NCBI GenBank assembly: GCA_037833965.1
Contig: AP031356.1
Coordinates: 20,792,501 to 20,856,500 of the forward strand
Direction: 5' to 3'
DNA from: Marchantia polymorpha subsp. ruderalis
Lineage: Eukaryota; Streptophyta; Marchantiopsida; Marchantiales; Marchantiaceae
DNA: 64,000 bases
Part shown: positions 34,801-44,300 of the stretch, in pieces
Layout of the letters: each line of letters opens with the position of its first letter
How positions within the stretch are numbered: position 1 is the stretch's first letter
Program-made: the position numbers and the translations under genes
Notes under the pieces: model-generated
The model's input: the letters and a program-made list of their open reading frames with translations, nothing else
The model's database searches: none
What the model was told of the DNA's origin: nothing

Positions 34801-37408
34801 GCGCCTTCCCTAACCCTACTTCGCCTGTGCACAGGCGAACGCCTTCGTCCGCGCATAGGACAGAACTTGATTCCCCCTTCCGCGTAGGCGGAATTCGCGC
34901 CGGTGGCGAACTCTTTCCGCCGTAGGCGACCGCCTCCGTTTCTTCCAATAATGATAACTCCCTAAGTCCTCATCCGTTCCAAGCGTTCTTGGACTCGTTG
35001 GAATCAGTGCGTCGAGCTCTTTCCAATGGGACCCTAACTTGGTCAAGGCGCCCGAGGGTTGACCTAATTATGGAGGGTTTCCCTACAGCCGCGGACGCAA
35101 CCTCCGAAGGCGGGTTTTGCGCCTTGCGTCGTAGGGGTCCTAACTGCAGAGCTCGCAGGGAGGGTGGTGTCTGTTTTTACTGCTGCACCCCAATCCCAGA
35201 TTCTACAAGATCCCTCGAGAATCCCCGCGATCTTCCGGATTCACTCCGTTTTGATGTACCGAAGGCTATTTACAATGCTGCCAGGGTACAGTTTTCCAAA
35301 AATGTTTTAATTTCCTCAAAATTGCCAAAAGTGGGGTACCACATCCCATTCGACCGCGGCCGTTGTACGAGTCATACAGCCGGCCGAAGCAGAAGGCACG
35401 CAGACTGGTGTTACCAGCCAACAGTGCGGACACGGCGACGATTGCGACGGAGAAAGGAAGTGCGTCGCCAGAGGAGCATGAGGAAGCGCGGACGACCGCA
35501 GGAGCAACGGACCACGCTGCAACCTCGACGGGCGAGAGGCCGACTACGGGCCAAGGGCCTCCGGAGTTACCACGTGCGTTGCGGACAGGTGTTCCGTTTG
35601 CGCACAGACGAGACTCCGCGGACGGACGAGCCTCCGCGGACAGGCGATCACAGGTGGACGTAGATCTACGCTTACGCGTGGGAAGGAGCAGTCCGCCTGT
35701 GCACAGGCGCTCGCCTGTGCACAGGTCGCCTGTGCACAGGTCACCTCCACACGTGCCGCCTGTGCACAGGCAGGAATCACCCCCGTTCCAACGTAGGAAG
35801 GGGAAGGAGCCGGCGGAAGAGCCGCCTACGAGACACCGGCCCTCGGGGCCAGACCCTCCGGCGCACCACGCGCCGCAATTTGCGCCTTCGGCGCCAGGGC
35901 CTTCGAGCCGCGGAGATACGAGCAGGGAGTGTACGGAGACCACACTATCGGCGGGTAATCCGCCGGTAGATGCGCCTTCGGCGGTAGGGCCTTAGGGCCA
36001 AAGGACATCGGGCGAGCGGCCCCCGGCCATGTCGCCTTTGGCGGTGGACGTCCGCGGCGCTACGCCTGCGGCGGACAAGGCGCCGGCATTTGCGCCTGCG
36101 CACAGGCCAAGCACAGTCCCCACGGACCGATCAAGGGAGCAGCAACAGACGGAGGAGCGGAGTGACTGTCCGCGGGATGAAATTTCGATGCGCGATGCGC
36201 AATCAAACCCCGCGCAGCCACCCTCCGCTCGATCGCCTTCGGCGGCGGGCGTCGGCGGCAGAGAGGACACGGTAGACGACCAACAAGCGAGCGGCGGGGA
36301 TGCCGCACGGGCACATTCGCCTACCGCCTTAGACATTTTGGCGAAGAGCAGCGAGGCTGCAGCCGTTCCTTCGCATGCAGCACACGTCGACGACGTGCAG
36401 CCCCACTCGGGTCAGTCGCCGACGCAATCAATGGCGACTGAAATTCTCCACTCGGATGATGACGACGGAGGCTCCACCGAAGAAATGTCAGGAGCAGAGG
36501 ACACCGAGGAGGAGGAGGAGGAAATTGGAGTGCCGGCGGCGGCGCTCTCTGAGCAGGTGATTCCGTTGCTGAGGTACTTGGATCGCAAGGTCGATAAATA
36601 CGCCGACCCACTTCAGCCGGGATCTTACATTGAGTTAGTGCGCAGGCGGACTCGCACTAAAGTCCACACCAGCAAGCTATTAGCTAGAGTGGATCAGGAG
36701 TTGAGGGAATTGAAGGAGAAGCATGCATGCTTGTGGGGTCAGTATAAACTTAATCAGAAATTCTACAAGTACTCCGAGAAGGTGAGGGATGAGAAACTGG
36801 ACGAGCTCACCAAGGAGCAGGTGAAGGTCAAGGAAGCACTAATTTCTGAGCAGGCCCAGAATCGGATTTTGTCAGAGGAGCTCGTGCGACAGACGCGGTT
36901 GTTGGAACAATGTCAGCTCGCACGGCAGGCGGATGAGGAGTTAATCCGCATGTTACAGTCAGAGTGTGGCGAATTGAGAGCGCAACGTGCTGAGGCCGAA
37001 TCGCAATTAGTGATAATTGAAGAGGATCGCAGGAAGGAGGCAGATCGCACGAAGGTGGAGACGGCGAGGCGTGTCGCCCACTGTCTCAAGGGCTACGCCC
37101 ACTGGGAAGTGAAGGCGCAGGAGAAACTCACACTGCGTGAGTTTGAACTTTGCGCAGCCGGGTTGTTGTCAGGCGACAGTAGGAGTCGGCGGAAGGTAGC
37201 AAAGAAGCTCGATGCTTTTCTGTCGAAGGCACAGGATACCATGTCCGCCCTCGAAGTGGAGGTGTCCGCGGCGTTGCAACGATTGGGACTGCGCAGTCGA
37301 GCGGAAGATTGGCAGGGTAGGGAGTTAGTGCGCGGCAGTCCGCCGCGCAGGAGACGTAGCACAGGTTCCGCGGAGTGTAGTGTAGCGTGGTTCCGCGCAG
37401 GCGTGTAG
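28871..37408 (+). CDS. LTR-encoded coiled-coil protein in H, split by LTR I
   Basis: The U3 frame of H, interrupted by the whole of LTR I (29949-35343). The part before the insertion carries the conserved N-terminal region; the part after carries the Pro/Arg-rich middle and coiled coil to WFRAGV at 37408. Apart from the insertion it has a few breaks. TATA box of H at 37445-37454. Confidence 0.75.
30911..30920 (-). promoter_or_regulatory. LTR I TATA box
   Basis: TATAAAATAG on the minus strand, 37 bp past the stop of the U3 frame, followed by the CCAGGC/GCCTGG hairpin. Confidence 0.7.
30957..34097 (-). CDS. LTR-encoded coiled-coil protein, whole frame (1,046 codons)
   Basis: A single uninterrupted frame lies inside the U3 of a solo LTR. 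Residues ~1-85 are basic. Residues ~90-315 look globular and conserved (LDFLLWGWN, PSRGLRPH, DWAQALGRCAG, KNGYRTRDYKDR, PIHWA, RQHAFEEKGGTLNHLSPFL). Residues ~316-700 are Pro/Arg/Ser/Ala-rich, with VHRRSPVHR repeats encoded by CCTGTGCACAGG palindromes. An acidic stretch (DDDDGGSTEE, EEEEEE) follows, then from ~750 EQVIPLLRYLDRK, a long coiled coil, HCLKGYAHWEV, SRSRRKVAKKLDAFL and a basic tail ending WFRAGV. The stop lies about 37 bp upstream of the LTR TATA box. No signal peptide or membrane segment. It is not gag or pol, and I do not recognise the family. The start is the first ATG; ATGs near residues 75 and 85 are alternatives, and conservation begins only near 90. The frame looks whole. 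Confidence 0.85.
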   Translation of the reverse strand: MTFDRAAENVPFLNSRFQSLVRATRIHLLAAEHSRRRRTGNFLLIEGEVNARELELRAIRVCRERKKLGRCGSRMSGRANPRNAMTRPSRLRMVPLRLPQNGLRAFEERLIARKLDFLLWGWNYICANMVREWLEPQGPPSRGLRPHVDRWTVQDWAQALGRCAGMPGHLLFDSESIKVTKQEEAQFVELFKTGRSTKNGYRTRDYKDRFRRTLSAALMQLLQPHRACYITLWQVSFVECVIEGTPIHWASILHRVMRQHAFEEKGGTLNHLSPFLINFYRQRNCLTAAELEHFPPLSIDHPGKYVRENEVDTDAEESPTSTPSRRRDEGRHTPAARVPRKRRWREESEEEQHQEPSAPIRPRPLCEPYSRPKQKARRLVLPADSADTATIATEKGSASPEKHEEARTTAGATGPAATSSGERPPTGQGPSELPRAMRTDVPFAHRRASADGRASADRRTQVDVDLRLRVGRSSPPVHRRSPVHRSPVHRTPPHVPPVHRQESPPFQRRKGKEPAEEPPTRHRPSGPDPPAHHAPQFAPSAPGPSSRGDTSRERAEAAPSAGSPPIVAPSAVGPIGQGTSGERPPAMSPSAMDVRGATPAADKAPAIAPAHGPGTAPTDRSREQQQTMERSDCPRDEISMRDAQSNPAQPPSARSPSAAGDGGREDAVDNQQARDGDAARVHSPSALDILATSSEAAAVPSQAAHVDDVQPHSGQSPTQSMATEILHSDDDDGGSTEEMSGAEDTEEEEEEIVGAPAAALSEQVIPLLRYLDRKVDKYADPLQPGSYIELVRRRTRTKVHTSKLLARVDQELRELKEKHACLWGQYKLNQKFYKHSEKMKDEKLDELTKEQVKVKEALISKQAQNRILSEELVRQTRLLEQCQLARQADEELIRRLQSECGELRAQRAEAESQLVIIEEDRRKEADRTKVETARRVAHCLKGYAHWEVKAQEKLTLREFELRAAGLLSGDSRSRRKVAKKLDAFLSKAQDTMSALEVEVSAALQRLGLRSRAEDWQGRELVRGSRPRRRRSTGSAECSVAWFRAGV

Positions 37409-38989
37409 CGTAGTGCAGTGTAGTGCTAGTTAGGACTTAGAAGGTATAAAATTGTTCCAGGCGTTTTGCCTGGGGTTCTTTCCCATCAGAAGTGCAGATC
37501 AGGAACCCATTTCCTTTGCGTGTTTGTGTACTTGAGTTCTGTCACCACGCACGAGGAGTTACAACTTAGCGTTCCGCATTTTGTAGCTGAAGGCCTTCGG
37601 CCGAATGTTCAGAGCTAGTACATTGGTTAGAGACTTGAGTAGTTCGGATCTGAACCTGCGGGTGACTGCCGATGCTCAGAGCCAGTGACTAGTTAGATAC
37701 TTGAACAGTTTCGCCCCTACACCTTCGAGTGTTTCTTTCTGATTGTACTCCTTGGGATTTTTCCCCTGAATGCCAAAGTGAAGTCTTTGCTACTTCGTGT
37801 AAGCCTTGGTTGTAAATTCAGGTTACGCTGCAGCAGGTGCCTTGAGGGTAACCCCTGTAGTATTTTTGGGAATGACAATTGCCTGAGAATTCAAACTCTT
37901 CAATAGACTGTTGTTGTGTTACTGGAATGTTTCTCAGTGAGTCCTTCAGTGCGGACCTGTGTTCTCTGCGCGTTTTGTGAGTTGAGAGTGTTGTTCACCG
38001 CGTAGGAGTGACTTCGATCCGAAGTAGGCAGTCCAAACCGGGTTTCCTACACTAGCAGCAAGCTAGTGGAAGTGTTGTAAAAGCCGGAGTTGGGAGTCAC
38101 TGCCCGCAGCTTTGCCGAGTGTGCTCGCGAGAGACTTTTCCCCCCTGAAATCTTGAGTAGAGGTCCTAACGGATCTCTGGGTTGTGTTTCTGTAGTTTCA
38201 GGTGTGTGTGTGTGTGTGTTACGCTGCACTGTGCGACCTCCGAGTGCGCTCCGAGTGGACACTTGCAGTATTTCTGGGAGTGACAGTTGCCTGAGAATTC
38301 AAACTCCTCAATAGTCTGTTAAAACGTGACACTTTGTACCCTGTGTGTTCCTCTGTCCCTGTGGGTTCGACCTTTCTACCACTATATTGCAGTTTTAGCC
38401 TTTAGTGGGTTATTACAATGTACGAAGTCATACCACGGGCGGGCGCCATTCATGGTTATGCTAGCCATGCATAGGCTATGCATGGTTGAACTCATTGAGT
38501 TCAACAAAGTTCTAGTTTAGTTGCACATTTAGTTGCACGTAAAGTCGATTCGAAAGGCTGAAATCTTGTCGAGGGAATCAAAATCTTGAAGACACTTATG
38601 GATTCTTGTATCCTTCCCAAGATATTCAAAAAGGACGGGGTACCGTCTGACACTCACGTTCTAGCATCCACCGAGATCTAGCATCCACCGAGAGGGACTG
38701 TCCAAAAAGGCTGAAGAATCATCACGCCAGGAATAACGCGGTCCAATGGCGATCTGCGTGGGATCCTCCCATCTTGAATGCAATATTGCTTCGTCCTCCT
38801 TATCCTTCTCGGCGCACTGGTTGGATAGAACTAGTATCTCCTTATGGCTACGTTCCAAACGAACAAAGAGCATAAAGCAAGTATGGGAAACTGTGAAGTC
38901 AATATGTGTGTGGCCGAGATGGAGGCCCCACAAGAACGACTTCTACGACATAGACGCCAGGTCAACGCTGGGTCCATTTTCCCACGTAC

Positions 38990-39043
38990 GCCAGTTATCT
39001 GAGATAACTGGCACCTTCTGAGATAACTTATCTCAGAAGGTGC
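38990..39043. repeat. Two adjacent perfect hairpins
   Basis: GCCAGTTATC/GATAACTGGC (38990-39012, 3-nt loop) is followed with a 2-nt overlap by a 15-bp perfect arm pair GCACCTTCTGAGATA/TATCTCAGAAGGTGC (39011-39043, 3-nt loop). Confidence 0.9.
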
Positions 39044-39396
39044 TCCTGACATACTTGTGCCAAGCTGCAAATGCTCCATGGTGCCCTCTTAACTGCAACT
39101 AGTGACCACGTCAAAGAGGCAACATGAGAACGAGCTTTGTCGAAAACCTGGGCCATACGCATGACTACGACGTGTCGAAATTCCATGCTGTAGTCGCAGA
39201 AGGTGCCGCTGACAGAAGTCTGCATATCTGCAAAGTCTCCACGGTGCATTCTCAACACCAACTACCGACCGCGACAAAAAGCAACCCTCACGATTTTCAT
39301 GGCCATTTTGCTGCATAAAATAGCTCAGAGAGTAACTTCACCCCTGATCACTTACCCAGAATGGTTTTCACAAGTTCCTCAGATACGTGACGTGGT

Positions 39397-39742
39397 ATTG
39401 TGGCCCGAAAACATTGGATAGTCAAAATACTTCATATCATCCTATTACATAACATTGTTAGAAGTTTAAAAGGTGTGTTGGAAATCCTTGTCATTCTACC
39501 GGATGTTCCACTGTCCAAGACAAGTAAATAAGCATGTGCTAATTTTCGTCAACGCTGTAAAATGCTAGTGGGATTGTGGCCCGAGAAAAATGGAGAGTCA
39601 AATTACTTCACATCATCGTGTTACATGACATTTTCGAAGTTGAAAAGGTGTTGGAAATCCTTGTCATTCTACCGGATGTTCCACTGTCCAAGACAAGTAA
39701 ATAAGCATGTGTTCACTTTCGTCAACGCTGTAAAATCCTGGT
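39397..39742. repeat. Tandem duplication, ~176-bp unit, two copies
   Basis: ATTGTGGCCCGA starts unit 1 (39397) and unit 2 (39573). The block from GTTGGAAATCCTTGTC to AATAAGCATGTG is identical in both; the flanks differ by scattered substitutions. Non-coding. Confidence 0.88.
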
Positions 39743-40197
39743 GCTCGTAGCGCATAGACATCTCGTTTCCCGAAGAAGAACAATTAAACTGGAAGGCGGG
39801 ATAGCAATTTTCACGTCGCTGATTGCTTCTGCGCTTCTCAGCTTCGACTCGCATTTCTACCAGTTTCGTCTCCCTCAAGAGTTGAAACTTCAAATTTCAT
39901 GTCGTATCATCTTTCGTTGCTCCTAACAAATATACTATTGCAAGAAAGATGGCTTTTGAAGGCTCCTATGAGTACTGAAATTTTGAGATGCAGCAAGGGT
40001 GTATAGAAAACTTTTGTTTGTGAGCAAATGAACCACCTTCGTATGGAGAATCCCCTGATCATCCTGCAATGCATTGAAGGTAAGGTTTAGGAATTAGAAT
40101 TTTCTGGAAGTATTTGGATAGTCTTAGCACATTTTGTACTCTGCGTGTGAGGTTCTGATTTCTGCATCCACAGCTGTCTAAGAGATGATTGGTTTCA

Positions 40198-41245
40198 GGT
40201 TTCATCGGCACATCAACATCAACTGTGGTGGTGAGGTTGACACGGACCCAGACACAACCCTGGAATTGAAGTAGTACAACTGGCTTAAGAAGATGTCACG
40301 ATCAACGCTACTGTAAACCTCAATCCAACAGTTGTTCCCGGAAACATTGCGAAAGGGCTGAATACTGCTCTTGCTTTCAACCTGGGTAATCCTGACTGCA
40401 AGGCTAGATCGAAAGTCTATTACAAATTGCCCGTGGGTTTCAATGAAACACATGAAACAAGACTGTGGCCGAAGGTAAACGTTTCGACGATCTTGGACTT
40501 CATCCGCTGTTGGCGGGCTTTCAAATGCACAGCATCTTCTCGACGAGCCTCGAAACTTAAGAGACTAAATTGGGAGCAACACCTCCACAAACTCACCATC
40601 TTCGTTCGGTTCAGTCTCCGAAGACAATCATCTTGTAAGCGAAAATCCTTTCTTACATTCTGACCTGGATCAGATCTTGCCTGCTCCGAACTCAAGTAGC
40701 TTGGATTGCTTAAACAGATGCTCACTTCAGAACTCTTTCCGTATATACCCGCATCTCAAAGATCAACATGAAGTACGTTGGATTCAAGGAGATGGAGAAA
40801 ATTGCTCTAAACATCAATCGTTGTGATCTCAAAGGCTTGGAGATGATCACTGGTTCCACAATGATAGTAAGGGGATGATTCTAGTCTTCATCAAATGAAA
40901 AATACCCCTTTCTGACAGGCGTGTATACCCCGTTCCATGGTCGTCACCATGTGGTGTCTGAAGCTGAACTCTCTTTTGATGCTCTAACCACGTTCACGAT
41001 TTGTTGGGTTATCTTGGACAGGATCTGCAGGTGATCCCAATATGACCATTTTCGAATTTTGTTTTCATGCATGATCATCCGGCTGAACTCCATTCCAGGG
41101 TTGCGAACATCAACTCTCATCAAAAGATATGTTGTACGCGTGAACGTAGTTAGCGAATGACGGTGTCCAAATAGAGTACTTCCATTGGCATGGGCTTAGT
41201 ACCCGGAGCATAGCATATAACTGATCAGTGTAATAACGCTGCAGA
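40198..41245 (+). pseudogene. Relic of a malectin-like/LRR receptor kinase
   Basis: A decayed paralogue of the gene just downstream. 40198-40470 reads FI…INCGGEVDTDPDTTLEL, then LNTALAFNLGNPDCKARSK and YYKLPVGFNETHET, parallel to [25 protein letters not shown] and [13 protein letters not shown] of the intact malectin-like exon 2. An in-frame TAG follows LELK. The sequence then jumps to equivalents of exon 10, intron 10 and exon 11: 40625-40700 matches 45597-45690 (ATCTTGTAAG, TTCTGACCTGG), 40830-40900 matches 45815-45890 (TCAAAGGCTTGGAGA), and about 41150-41210 matches 46135-46200 (GATGGTGTCCAAA) at the juxtamembrane exon. The second half of the malectin-like region and exons 4-9 are missing, and no kinase domain follows. 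A tandem duplicate that lost its middle and its 3' half is the simplest reading. Confidence 0.75.
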
Positions 41246-41342
41246 TTTCTGCCCAGGCTGGAGCCGTGATATCTGGCGACTAATGGCGGGGAATGTCTTG
41301 TCTCAATTATCTCTGCGACTGAAATTGGGGGGCAGAAGCACA

Positions 41343-44300
41343 ATGTGTTGGGCTGGAATTCTTTCTGGGGTCTTACTCTCGAACCTTCTTCTCTACCCGG
41401 TCCTCTCGCAGTCTACTGGGGCTTCTCCAGAAGGTGAGTCTGCAAAGTGGCTTTCAACTGTGAATTTAGCGGAGAATTTAATTTGGATTATACCTTGCAG
41501 CTCCATTGAAAGCCTGAATAGGCAAAGATTCTTGTGCTCGTTCCATCATTTCTTATGCATGAGAATTGCCAACGAGATTCCAGATTGTATGAAGCTGTGA
41601 AAACAAAAAATCCGGCTAGTTCGGAAATGCTGATGAACTTCAGGATGCGCCTTAGGATTCATAAGCATCGACTGTGGCGGCTCGAGTGGAGTAGACCCTA
41701 TCACCTCACTCCAGTGGATCACTGATCACACTCATCTGCAGTCATTCAAAAGTCTTTCTCAAGAGAAGGTGATCATGACCGCCGACGTTTATTACAACGA
41801 GAGCTCACCTAGCGTGCCGAATGACGAACAGTTGAAAACTGCTCTGGTGTTTCTTCCCATCCAAAAGACACGCTCGAAGTTTTGCTACGACTTGCCAAAT
41901 GCATTCAACGCAACTGAAGGATCACGAAATTATCTTCTTCGAGCAATGTTTCCCAGCCAAAATTTGACTCTGAATGGAAACACATTATCGGGATATGCCA
42001 CTCGGTTCTACCTTACTGTCGACTCCACCTACATCACCACAATCGAGCTACTGCCATCTATGCCGCAGACAATCGAGCTGGTCGTCTCTTCATTAGATGA
42101 CAAATTTTACGTTTGTCTCGTGTCCTTGGAAGACAAGTCCTCAATGCCAGCTATCTCAACTCTGGAGTTGCGTCCGCTCGATCCAGATACCTATGGCAGA
42201 AGTGGTCAGTCGACAGACAAGCAACAGTCGAGCTATCTCATGCTCATTGATCGTTTGGACTTCGGAGGAACACTTGACACTGAGTCGCCTCCTCTCAGGT
42301 GCACATGCGAATGAGAATTGAAGAAGAGTGGAGCGAGACTAGCTTTACCTCATCATGCTGTCCAGCGTGTGAAGTGCATGGTGATCATTGACGTTTTGCT
42401 TCAATCTGTACGCAGATATCCCGAAGACCCTTTCGATCGTATATGGTCATCCCCACGAATTCCCGAAGGAGCAGAGTTTGAGGCTTACAACCGTACCGAA
42501 AATGCAATGCTTGGGGTTGGCGGGGACAATGTTCGCATCCCTATTGCAGTTATGAGATCGATATGGAGGGGAAAAAATATACACTCCACCATCAGCTTTG
42601 ACGTTGATGTGAAGAGCGCTAGAGCCGTCCGTCCACTATCAACATTGTGGATACAGATGTTATTTTCAAACGTAGTTTCTGGAGACGCGAATCCTGATCA
42701 GGCCGTCTATCTAAACGACGGTGATCGAGCTTTGTTCTATTATTGGACGCCGTTTGAGGTTCCCGGTTCTCCCGGTTTTTATAACACAAGAAGCAGAGAC
42801 CAGGTCATCCGTAGCGATTCCTTTAAAATCAGAATTATGTCAAATGAAACCCCCACAGAAGCACCTGTTCTCATAAACGCAGCCGAGATTCATGGCGAAT
42901 TTGCAGCGGTGGCAGTGAGAACTTCAAAACTTGATGGTAAGTGAAGGCCACAGTTTGCATTTTATGTCGTTTGTTCACCGACAGCTATGCTTGCAAAATA
43001 TAGTCATTGAATGACTGGGAATTTAATACGGCTTTGTTTCTTCAAACTCTCTCAGTGAATAATTTCAGGAAGTTTTATCCCGATTTCGCATCAAGTTCTC
43101 TAGACACAGCTGGCGATCCGTGCTTGCCAGTTCCTTGGGACTGGCTAGTTTGTAGTATCGAGTTGCCCCCTACAATAACCCAAATGTAAGTTTGTAATCT
43201 ACGAATTCCTTACAATGGTACTGATCACACAATCAGAATCTACATGTATAGAAACACAAGAATTGATCTCCTTCTAACGATGATCATATACAGCTGAATT
43301 CTTGCAAGGTGCGTATATTGAGATTAAACCTTGCCACGGACCAACGACATGAATAAGAATTTCTTGACGTTGCAGAAACCTCAGTTCGAAGCCGTGAGAG
43401 GAGAGTTGGACGTTGATTTGTGAAGCCGTCTGACCGTTCTAGACTTCTCAAATAAAAAATTCAATGGACGCAAGCCAATATCCTAGTGACTGTTTCTAAG
43501 ATGAGATGTTTGACGGGTCCGTTTCTCTGACAGAAATCTTACTGGCAAAGGTGTGGCCGGTGTATTGCCTAGAGTATTTGGGAATTTGAGTCAGTTGACG
43601 ATTTTGGATCTGTCTGAAAACAATTTCGAAGGGGATTTCCCTGATTCTATCGGAGGAATCCGCACTCTCAGAGAACTGTAAGAACCCAACTCACTCGCTC
43701 TTTGGATGACATAGATGAAAGCAGGTGTCTCTATGATTACAATGATTCCATCAGTTGTGCCATACTGGGTGTGGTCATTGCAGTAATTGTCGCAATTTCA
43801 TATCAATCTTTGATTGAAGGTGTAAACTTACAAGTTTGACGACAACGTCGATCATCATTTGCATGGATCTAAAGTTTCCAATTTGCCAACTTTAGGAACT
43901 TGGGATACAACAAGCTGTCTGGAGAACTACCATTCTTCAGTCCAAAATCACTTGACAATCTGGAAATGCTGTAAGTTGTTGAACGCCTCATAACGCAAGT
44001 AAGATCTTTTGTAACTGCAGAAATATTGACAAAGTTCGTAGATAACTATCGGTTGAAATCGTTTGACTTATACATATTTTCTAGGTCAATTCAAATTACG
44101 AAACTAATTCACTGTCAGCATCGTTGGGGTCAGTTTTGTCAACTTAAAGTCATACGTCGTTATTCAGTTAGATGGCGTAGCTAGCTAGAGTTGAAAGACA
44201 ACTTGGAATGAAGTAAACTGTTTAAATATTTATTTTTCACGGAGGAAAGATGATTTTGTTCACTCTAACGACCCTCCCATTCATACTACTGCAGATCACT

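Larger units (their letters stand above)
29949..35343 (-). mobile_element. Solo LTR I, 5,395 bp, inside LTR H
   Basis: On the minus strand runs from TGTGGTACCCC (35343) to GGGTTATTACA (29949), flanked by TCCCA on both sides (29944-29948 and 35344-35348). No internal retrotransposon sequence is present. It interrupts the coding frame of H, so it is younger than H. TATA box at 30911-30920; U3 about 4.4 kb, R-U5 about 960 bp. Confidence 0.95.
27626..38417 (+). mobile_element. Solo LTR H with nested solo LTR I
   Basis: Begins TGTGGTACCCCAC at 27626 and ends GGGTTATTACA at 38417, flanked on both sides by ATGTA (27621-27625 and 38418-38422). Without the nested LTR I and one copy of its TSD, H is 5,392 bp. 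No PBS, gag, pol or PPT is present, so this is a solo LTR from LTR-LTR recombination. The matched TSD proves that the whole 5.4-kb unit is one LTR. Confidence 0.95.
38423..40197. other. Intergenic DNA without a recognisable gene
   Basis: Unique DNA between LTR H and the receptor-kinase relic. It contains hairpins (38990-39043), a weak direct duplication (about 39035-39115 against 39205-39285, sharing AGAAGGTGC.GCTGAC and CTGCAAA…CTCCA.GGTGC) and a clear tandem duplication (39397-39742). No ORF longer than about 90 codons looks protein-like. Confidence 0.5.

Noticed and set aside
27626-38417. Stand-alone transposon unit (not an LTR)
   Set aside because: The same 3' end is followed by a PBS and gag in A and C, and a PPT precedes the related LTR start in F and K-L; this is LTR anatomy.
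43007-43055. Extension of receptor-kinase exon 4 upstream ([12 protein letters not shown]…)
   Set aside because: The frame is open here, but it cannot be joined in phase to exon 3 by a canonical acceptor; the CTCAG at 43051-43055 restores phase and family motif.
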